From Aldehydirespirator sp965205155 (GTDB taxonomy: Bacteria > Actinomycetota > Acidimicrobiia > Acidimicrobiales > Aldehydirespiratoraceae), in the NCBI GenBank assembly GCA_965205155.1, contig OZ242033.1, positions 806,001 to 870,000 on the forward strand: a stretch of 64,000 bases of DNA, read 5' to 3'. Shown piece by piece: positions 58,322 through 64,000 of the stretch. The notes beneath the pieces were generated by a model that was not told where the DNA came from, did no database searches, and saw nothing but the letters and a program-made list of their open reading frames with translations. Both the position numbers and the translations under genes were made by a program. Every line of letters begins with the position of its first letter. Positions within the stretch are counted from its first letter, which is position 1.

Positions 58322-61300
58322 TCAGGCCGAGACCGGGACGGCTAGGGCGCCTTCGACAGTGGAGGCTTTCGCAGCCTGTGCGATGTGGGTTCGGGCCAGA
58401 GTGGCGTCGTTGATGACCAAGTAGTCCCAGCAGCGCAGCGCGTCAGGCAGAGACGGGGTCCCTGCGACGCAGGGGATCCAGTGGTCGCGGATGTAGGCCT
58501 CCGCAGCGTGGGCCTTGTCGTCGCGCACGCCCTTGCATTCGATGATGAGGTTGACGCCGTTGGCGAGCCGGGCGACGAAGTCGGGTTCGTAGCGGCGCCA
58601 GCTGCCGTTGAAGTGGTAGGGAGCGGACCAGCCGGTCTGGAAGTTCCGGGCCCATGAGTCAACGTCCTGGTGTGTGTCGAGCACATGCGCGACTTCCCTT
58701 TCGAGGTTGGAGTGGCAGGCTGCGTAGGAGAGTTCGCTGTTGTGCGCGGTGTGGACGTGCTTGAGGGTGGTCCAGAAGTCCACTGCGGAGGTGTCATCGG
58801 TCGCGGGCGCGTCTAGGAACGCGATTCGCTGGTGGTCATGGCTGCACTCGTCGGTGCAGGCATCGAGGATCGCTTGCACGGCGCTGCGTCTTTGGGAGTC
58901 GTCCACCATCAAGTCCTTCGGCTCCGGGCACTGGACGTCGGGGTGGTTGAGCCATTGGCGCACGATCCGGCGGGCTGACACGAACAGTGACGCTGTGGTG
59001 CCTTCGAGGTCGGGGTGGGTTCCCCTGAACTCTGCGACCATCTCGGCGGCGACCTTGAACTCTGCCTGGTTGTTGCGGTGGGCGACGTCGATGATCTTGG
59101 TCTTGCCGATCTGGGGGCTCAGCAGCGTCATGGAGGCGTCAGTGAGCGGCTGGATCTTCCAGGGCGCGATCTTGGATTCGTCCAGGACGAGGCGGGTGCT
59201 CTGCGACACCCGCCGGTACTCGCGGACCCTGGGCCAGACGATGCGGTGGTGACCACGGCCCTCGACGGTGTGCACATGGGTGCGCTTCGGCGGGTTGTCC
59301 GGTGTCTTCTTGTCGGTGGGCTTGGATGGCATGAACTCGAAGGGGATGCCGACCACTTCGGCGTACTCGGGTGTCAGCCGGCCGCTGCCGTCGTCGCGGA
59401 AGTCCTCATAGGAGGTGCGGCGCAGCGCCCGGCCGGTGACCTGTTCGCACAGCAACTGGGTCGAGAACGCCCGGTAGCCGACGATGTGGGTGACGTTTCG
59501 GGCGTCCCAGCCCTCGGTGAGCATCCCGACCGAGATCACGCAGCGGATCCGCGCTCCGGGCTGGTTCTCTTTGCCGACGGTGTTCAGCACCTCCCGCACA
59601 GCCTCCAAGGCGTCCGCAGGGCGGCCTCGCCGACCGGCGATCCGATCGCCTTGGGCTTTGATCAGCTTCTTGGCTTTGGCGGTGATCTCGTCCTGGTCGT
59701 CGAGGTCGGAGTGCACCACCAGAGTGCGCGGTGGATCGGCCCACCGTCCGTCCACGACGTTGGACAACTCCCGATAGCAGCCCGGATGGAGGCGCTCGCC
59801 GTCTTTGGTGGGTTCGGCCCAGCCGGCGATGTGCTCATAGAGGGCGTCCGCGTTGTCGATGGTGTTGGCCACCACGATCATCGTCGGCACCGTGTCGGGC
59901 CGGGTCTGCTGCCACCGTGCGAGATGGGCTCTGTAGTCGTCGTACTGCGCGTCGAGCGCGTTGCGCAGAGGAGCAGGAATCTCGCAGCCCGGACCTTCCT
60001 TGGAGGGCTTGGGGATCGCCTTCCTGTCAGTGTTGTCATAGAGGCGGCGCCATACGGTGCGCTCCCGACCCGAGTCGTCATCGACAGGCACGCGGGGCAC
60101 TTTGGTGAGCCCGGACTCGATGGCGTCCATCAACCCGAAGTCCGACGCCACCCACTCGAACGGCTCGGGCTCGGCCCGGGCGGAGGTGTCAATCCACATA
60201 GGCGTGGCGGAGAAGTCATAGACCACCGACGCCTGGCCCGCGTCTTCGACCGCGCCGAGTTCGCCAATGTCGCGGAGGCTGCGCAGCACGTTGAACCACA
60301 CCGCGGCGCGTTTGGCCTCCTTGGCATCATCGCGGTTGCGCTTGACGCCGGGCTTTGGCAGGTAGCAGTGGTGGGCCTCGTCGTTGATGACCACCAGATC
60401 GCCGTAGGCGTTCCCTGACAGCAGCGACTTCAACACCCGCTGAGCTGCTTGGGCGTGGGACTCCTTAGTGTCATCGCTGGCATCGGAGCCGATCAGGGCG
60501 CGGTGGGCGCGCCCTCCTTTGGAACCGCTGCGGGGGAATCCCAGCGTGTTGAGGTCCTGGCGGGTGAACGCCTGGAAGTTGATGATCTCCACCCGGGCCC
60601 GGTTGAGCACGCGACGTAGATCGGCTGGCACCAGGCCCATCTCGTCGTACACGTTCACTGGGTTCGACGGGCGCAGTTCGCTGAGACGGTTCCTAATGGT
60701 CAGACCCGGAGTGAGGACCAAGAACCGTTCGCCGTGCTTGAGGTTGCGGCGTCGGGTGGTGCGGGCCGCATTGAGCGTTTGCCATGCAATCAGCATCCCC
60801 ATGACGGCGGTCTTGCCCGTACCGGTGGCCATCTTCGCGGCGTGGCGCACGATCCCGTCGTTGTGCAACCGCGACAACTTCTCAAGCTCGCTGCGCTCGG
60901 AGGTCTGGCGGGTAGCGACCTCGCGCAGCCAGATGAGAGTCTCGATTGCTTCGCGCTGGGCGAAGAACGGACGCAGCCGGCAACCCCGCTCGTCAGCCCA
61001 GTGCTCCATCAGCCGCACACTCACCGATGTCGCATCCGGGTGGCCGGCGTGGCGCCAGGCCCGAACCTTCTCGCGGATCTCGTTGATGAGCCGGTTGCGG
61101 CGCACGTCGCCCAACTCGAGTTGCGTCTGTGCGGACTTGTCGTCGTCAGGCACAGGGCTCAACAGCATCGACTCGCGGCGGCCCGGCGCCGGAGCGGCCC
61201 CGCTCAGGGCGCGGCCCGTGCGGTCGAGCAGCCAATGGTGGGCAGGTTCCTCGAACGGGGAGCAGACCACCGGGTCAACAGCGGGATCCTGGAAGCTCAT
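58322..61300 (-). CDS. res: type III-like restriction subunit: DEAH helicase + PD-(D/E)XK nuclease
   Basis: The 992-residue protein has helicase motifs in order: ATGTGKT (158-164), DEAH (307-310), SAT (364-366), TEGWDARN (595-602) and QVTGRALRR (620-628). The C-terminal nuclease has EPDF (D907) and IIECKG (E921/K923), a PD-D/EXK site. It should translocate on DNA and cut when Mod sites are unmethylated. The order res-mod is reversed relative to classical type III operons. An ATG at 61300 is used; a structured leader and short ORF lie upstream. All catalytic residues look intact. Confidence 0.9.
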   Translation of the reverse strand: MSFQDPAVDPVVCSPFEEPAHHWLLDRTGRALSGAAPAPGRRESMLLSPVPDDDKSAQTQLELGDVRRNRLINEIREKVRAWRHAGHPDATSVSVRLMEHWADERGCRLRPFFAQREAIETLIWLREVATRQTSERSELEKLSRLHNDGIVRHAAKMATGTGKTAVMGMLIAWQTLNAARTTRRRNLKHGERFLVLTPGLTIRNRLSELRPSNPVNVYDEMGLVPADLRRVLNRARVEIINFQAFTRQDLNTLGFPRSGSKGGRAHRALIGSDASDDTKESHAQAAQRVLKSLLSGNAYGDLVVINDEAHHCYLPKPGVKRNRDDAKEAKRAAVWFNVLRSLRDIGELGAVEDAGQASVVYDFSATPMWIDTSARAEPEPFEWVASDFGLMDAIESGLTKVPRVPVDDDSGRERTVWRRLYDNTDRKAIPKPSKEGPGCEIPAPLRNALDAQYDDYRAHLARWQQTRPDTVPTMIVVANTIDNADALYEHIAGWAEPTKDGERLHPGCYRELSNVVDGRWADPPRTLVVHSDLDDQDEITAKAKKLIKAQGDRIAGRRGRPADALEAVREVLNTVGKENQPGARIRCVISVGMLTEGWDARNVTHIVGYRAFSTQLLCEQVTGRALRRTSYEDFRDDGSGRLTPEYAEVVGIPFEFMPSKPTDKKTPDNPPKRTHVHTVEGRGHHRIVWPRVREYRRVSQSTRLVLDESKIAPWKIQPLTDASMTLLSPQIGKTKIIDVAHRNNQAEFKVAAEMVAEFRGTHPDLEGTTASLFVSARRIVRQWLNHPDVQCPEPKDLMVDDSQRRSAVQAILDACTDECSHDHQRIAFLDAPATDDTSAVDFWTTLKHVHTAHNSELSYAACHSNLEREVAHVLDTHQDVDSWARNFQTGWSAPYHFNGSWRRYEPDFVARLANGVNLIIECKGVRDDKAHAAEAYIRDHWIPCVAGTPSLPDALRCWDYLVINDATLARTHIAQAAKASTVEGALAVPVSA

Positions 61301-61367
61301 CGCAGGTAGCGCTTCGATGTTGTCGGCTCAGCGATGGCTGTGGTCGCGGCGATCCGCACCGGGACGC

Positions 61368-61445
61368 TCACGATGCCGACGAGCAACGAACCGGCCGGAC
61401 CTCTAGCCCATCGAGGCCGTGGCGGCTATTGGTCGTTTCCGGCAT
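61368..61445 (-). CDS. short ORF (25 codons) behind the structured RNA, possible leader peptide
   Basis: The ATG at 61445 follows CCGGAGGGG by six bases, the same arrangement as the lipoprotein ATG behind copy A. It encodes MPETTNSRHGLDGLEVRPVR plus five residues and ends 67 bases before res. It may be a leader peptide coupling the RNA to res expression, or what is left of a lost gene. Confidence 0.45.
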   Translation of the reverse strand: MPETTNSRHGLDGLEVRPVRCSSAS

Positions 61446-61585
61446 AGGTGGCCCCTCCGGAGCGGGTTTGGGCCTTCTTGCCAGAGAACGCCGTGCAACC
61501 GGACCGGAGGGAGCCTCGACAGACCCACCCGCGGTGGTTCCAGTTGCTTTGTGGGATTGGCAAATCCCGACGTTCTCTGGCGGCG
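61446..61585 (-). promoter_or_regulatory. candidate structured cis-regulatory RNA, copy B (leader of the restriction locus)
   Basis: On the minus strand the outer stem is GCCAGAGAACG/CGTTCTCTGGC (61581-61571 with 61490-61480). Inside are a GGGAT/ATCCC hairpin with loop TTGCCA (61568-61553) and a GCAACTGG/CCGGTTGC stem (61547-61540 with 61502-61495) that includes one U-G pair. GCCCAAACCCGC and CCGGAGGGG follow. CCCTCCGG (61510-61503 region) is exactly complementary to CCGGAGGG. Bases in each stem differ from copy A but pairing is kept; the G-U pairs fit only minus-strand RNA. Confidence 0.65.
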
Positions 61586-61866
61586 AGCACGCTAGCGCCG
61601 ACCTGAAGGGGCAGCAAGCTCCTCCAGTCGAGTGCGGCAACTCCGGAGGATGCGGTTGTGCTGCGCTGCCATGAACGTGCGGGTGTGGCCGCGCACCTAG
61701 TACATGGCCTGGAGAACTCCTACCTCCAGCGCCGACAAGAACCCTCGCCGCGGCTTTCGGTTAGCGCCAAACGCGACTCTCGCTTAGCGCCAACAATCCT
61801 CTCAGGCTGCTGCGGGAAGCAGGGTCCCGCTAGCCTCCAAGTCCCAGGATCGCGGCTCTGCACGCC

Positions 61867-61948
61867 ATTTCGCACAGCAAACCGCGCACCCCACGCCCTC
61901 GTCGCCCTCGTGGGGGATGTGCGAAATTGCCAAAACCCCAGGTCAGAG
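61867..61948. repeat. palindrome plus AGGTCAGAG element, copy 2
   Basis: Arms ATTTCGCACA (61867-61876) and TGTGCGAAAT (61918-61927) enclose CGCCCTCGTCG. AGGTCAGAG (61940-61948) follows after 12 bases. It corresponds to the element at 49469-49539. Confidence 0.7.
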
Positions 61949-61990
61949 CGTTGCGGCCTGACCGGCTACAACATGCGTTTTGGTCGAATG

Positions 61991-62150
61991 TGGAATGGAT
62001 TGTTGCAGTTCTGTTACGTTCACGCCGGTCGGGATCTGCGTTTGCCGAGGTCAGAGGGGGTGAGCCGCTAGCCGAGGGGTTGGGCTCGGTTCAACCGTGG
62101 AATGGACTGTTGCGGGCACTGTAACAGTCGGCCGTTTCCCTAGGTCAGAG
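61991..62150. repeat. two further AGGTCAGAG elements in tandem
   Basis: TGGAATGGATTGTTGCAG begins at 61991 and TGGAATGGACTGTTGCGG at 62098. Each leads to AGGTCAGAG (62048-62056 and 62142-62150). The second also has ACTGTT/AACAGT arms. They share only the AGGTCAGAG end with the palindromic copies. Confidence 0.55.
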
Positions 62151-62156
62151 CAGGTT

Positions 62157-62722
62157 TCCGGTTGGCCATAAAGGAGCTCTCGGGCTGCCTTCTGCGGCTC
62201 TTCTTGCCGCGGGTACGGGCGACCGAGGGTTACAAGACCACAGGTCGGAGGGGGGTCGTGTTCTGCGGGTTCTTCGGCTGGCTCGTTGTGCGGCTGCGGG
62301 TCACCGATTGACCGGGGGTGCCGTGGTCGGTTGGTGGACGGGGTGTGACGAAGTCGATCTGAGCCTCCCCGGGCTGCTTCTGGGGCATGGACGGTCGACG
62401 AGATCGGGGCGCTCGACGTCTTCATGCTTTCAGCAACGAGGAGACGAGTCCCCGCGAGCCTCAACAGTCAGTAGCTGCAGCGGTCGCGTCCTGCGCTCCA
62501 CTACGGACAATCTGGCGAGAATCCGGCTACGAGCTGTGAGGAGCTGGCTGCGGCGCGCCGCAGATGGGAGGCGCTTGGGGAGGCAGCGGAAGTATGCCGC
62601 GAGCCCAACACCCCCTCAGGGACAAGCCGCCCGTCACAGACGCCCCCGGCACGCACCAGAACCCGCCCTCGGAGCCTTATCTGGTGGTTATCTCCTCTAG
62701 TTATGAGTAGGGTGGTGGGGTG
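62157..62722. other. non-coding stretch before the HTH gene
   Basis: No supported gene. A plus-strand segment around 62520-62600 reads CEELAAARRRWEALGEAAEV in one frame and may be a short gene remnant. The promoter of the next gene probably lies in the more AT-rich 62670-62710. Confidence 0.3.
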
Positions 62723-63388
62723 ATGGTCCAGGAGATGATGTCGCTGGCCGAGGCCGGCCGGGTGCTCGGGGTGGGAGCCGAGCAGGTGCGCCGCTACCTG
62801 CATCGGGGCCTGCTGCCGGCTGTGCGGGTCGCCAACGCGTGGCTGCTGCCCGCCGGCGAGGTCCACGCGCTCGCAGCAGCCCCGCCCCGCGGGGGCCGCC
62901 CGCTGTCGGCGTCCGCGGCCTGGCGCGACATCCTCGCTGGGCGCATCGACTTCGACGACCCTCACCGCTACGTCAACCGGGGAGCTCTCGGCCGCTACAG
63001 CGCCGGGTCACCAATGGTGTCAGCCCTGCTCGCAAGCCCAGATGTAGCTGTCAGCGGCATGCACGCCGCGGCCGCGTATGCGGACATGCTCGACCCGTTG
63101 GCCGATGAGGCGCACGTCTACATCGAACAGGACTGGCACCAGCGGCTCGAACATCCGCACCCGATGTACGGCCTTGCCGCGGATCCGCTGGGCCGAGTGC
63201 TGGTCCGGTCGGTGTCTGCGGACAGTTGGCGCTTGCTGCAGGCGCGTTCTGTTGCTGGCGCGGTCCGCCGCGCAGAGGGCGGCGCCGGTCAGGTCGCGCC
63301 AGGCGCGGTGGTTGCGCTGGACCTGTGCGTCTCGCCTCATCCACGAGAGCAGCGGGTCGCCGACGCCATCATCGAGAGCCTGCGGTGA
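62723..63388 (+). CDS. HTH antitoxin-like protein paired with a nucleotidyltransferase
   Basis: The ~221-residue protein has an N-terminal MerR/excisionase-type HTH (MMSLAEAGRVLGVGAEQVRRY, LLPAVRVANAWLLPAGEVHAL), followed by an alpha/beta domain (SGMHAAAAYADMLDPLADEAHVY). Such proteins precede AbiEii-like nucleotidyltransferase toxins and act as antitoxin and autoregulator. The stop overlaps the next start (GTGA). An ATG at 62723 or the GTG before it is the start. Confidence 0.65.
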   Translation: MVQEMMSLAEAGRVLGVGAEQVRRYLHRGLLPAVRVANAWLLPAGEVHALAAAPPRGGRPLSASAAWRDILAGRIDFDDPHRYVNRGALGRYSAGSPMVSALLASPDVAVSGMHAAAAYADMLDPLADEAHVYIEQDWHQRLEHPHPMYGLAADPLGRVLVRSVSADSWRLLQARSVAGAVRRAEGGAGQVAPGAVVALDLCVSPHPREQRVADAIIESLR

Positions 63389-63824
63389 CCGCGGCGGCTG
63401 TGGTGCTGCCGCCCCTGGAGGGGCAGCAGGCTCAGGCCTGGGACACCCTGATGGCTGTCGCCGGGGATCTCGGCGAAGGCTGGACACTGATAGGTGGCCA
63501 GATGGTGTTGTTGCATCAGGCAGAACGTGGCCTTGGTGGTGCTGGGGCAGTCGGCGGGCCGGTCTTCGCTGGAGCTATGACCTCGACGTTGTGGTGAACC
63601 TCCGCACGAGCCGTTCACGTATGAGCCACATCGACTCCGTGTTGAGGGGTCACGGGTTCGAGCAGCAGGTCGTGCCGATCGGGCATCGCTACGTGGACGC
63701 GGCCGGTGCCGTGTTCGACGTGCTCGCGCCGGATCATCTCGGCCGGCACTTGCCGCGGCTCGGGCGCGGCAACACGCTTCAGGCGCCGGGCGCGACGCAG
63801 GCATTGAAACGCACCGCTCGGTGA
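63385..63824 (+). pseudogene. AbiEii-like nucleotidyltransferase gene, frameshifted
   Basis: The GTG at 63385 overlaps the preceding stop. The first frame reads GWTLIGGQMVLLHQAERG, the start of a nucleotidyltransferase fold. It then loses sense and the conserved part continues in another frame as YDLDVVVNLRT and HIDSVLRGHGF to 63824. A frameshift near 63540-63570 separates them, between the Gly-Gly motif and the catalytic DxD. The module is probably inactive, unless the shift is an assembly error. Confidence 0.65.
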
Positions 63825-64000
63825 TGGTGGAGCACAACCAGCAACAGGCCTCCATACCGCGCCCCAGCCTCGTCAACTCCGGATTGAGCCAGGCAAGTCG
63901 GTCTATGTCGGCAACGGATCGTCTGACGAGCTTGCTGGTGCGCGTCAGGCAGGGTTTGGCTACATCGTGCACTCCAACGTCTTCGATCGCAGCAACGGAC
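63825..64000. other. end of window, no gene seen
   Basis: The last 176 bases have short open frames on both strands without family resemblance. They could be the 3' part of the frameshifted nucleotidyltransferase locus or the start of the next gene. Confidence 0.3.

Noticed and set aside
61658..62071. Plus-strand 137-codon frame
   Set aside because: It crosses the palindromic AGGTCAGAG elements and has no coding-like composition or ribosome site.
63337..63972. Minus-strand frame at the window end
   Set aside because: It overlaps the HTH/nucleotidyltransferase pair in antisense and shows no family resemblance.

Overview
The window is high-GC bacterial DNA. GTG and TTG starts, four-base stop/start overlaps (ATGA, GTGA, TGATG), near-leaderless promoters, a Tad-type pilus locus and several TetR regulators point to Actinomycetota. 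The two fused branched-chain-type ABC transporter genes and the cadherin/SLH surface proteins fit an uncultured-style Acidimicrobiia lineage; that narrower placement is inference. No rRNA, tRNA or CRISPR array was seen.

Left part (1-15 kb), catabolism and transport: a partial SGNH hydrolase, a beta-glucuronidase/cytochrome P450 pair, a divergent amidohydrolase, and a three-gene transporter operon made of unusual fusions (MFS permease + LivF-type ATPase; LivH + LivM + LivG in one chain; lipoprotein binding protein). A nearly identical inverted repeat, TGAG-GATNNN-CTCA, lies before the amidohydrolase and before the transporter operon, so they probably share a regulator, plausibly one of the two TetR genes at 12.5-14.0 kb.

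Middle part (14-30 kb), a Tad/Flp-type pilus locus on the minus strand: CpaB-like SAF protein, CpaE-like ATPase with a very long repetitive tail, TadA ATPase, TadB, TadC, a membrane glycosyltransferase-like protein, a small pilin, two TadE-like and one TadG-like pseudopilins, a plus-strand A24 prepilin peptidase, a lipoprotein, a large Cys-rich secreted protein and a GT2 glycosyltransferase. Next come a LysR regulator, a sugar kinase, a third TetR and a MazEF-type toxin-antitoxin pair under a palindromic, leaderless promoter (30.6-34.3 kb). Two surface proteins follow: a cadherin/sugar-dehydrogenase/SLH giant and an Fn3 protein preceded by an iteron-like array (34.3-40.7 kb).

Right part (41-64 kb), accessory DNA: gene fragments, a K+ channel, a coupled four-gene operon (HicB-like, uracil-DNA-glycosylase-like, unknown, DUF429), toxin-antitoxin-like nucleotidyltransferase genes, debris of IS3 and IS256, an intact IS21-type element, and a type III-like restriction-modification locus whose methylase gene is interrupted by an in-frame UGA. 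Two families of repeated non-coding elements with compensatory stem changes occur only here. One is a candidate cis-regulatory RNA found upstream of a lipoprotein gene (44.2 kb) and upstream of the restriction locus (61.5 kb). These RNAs and the four-gene operon are the best candidates for something undescribed.
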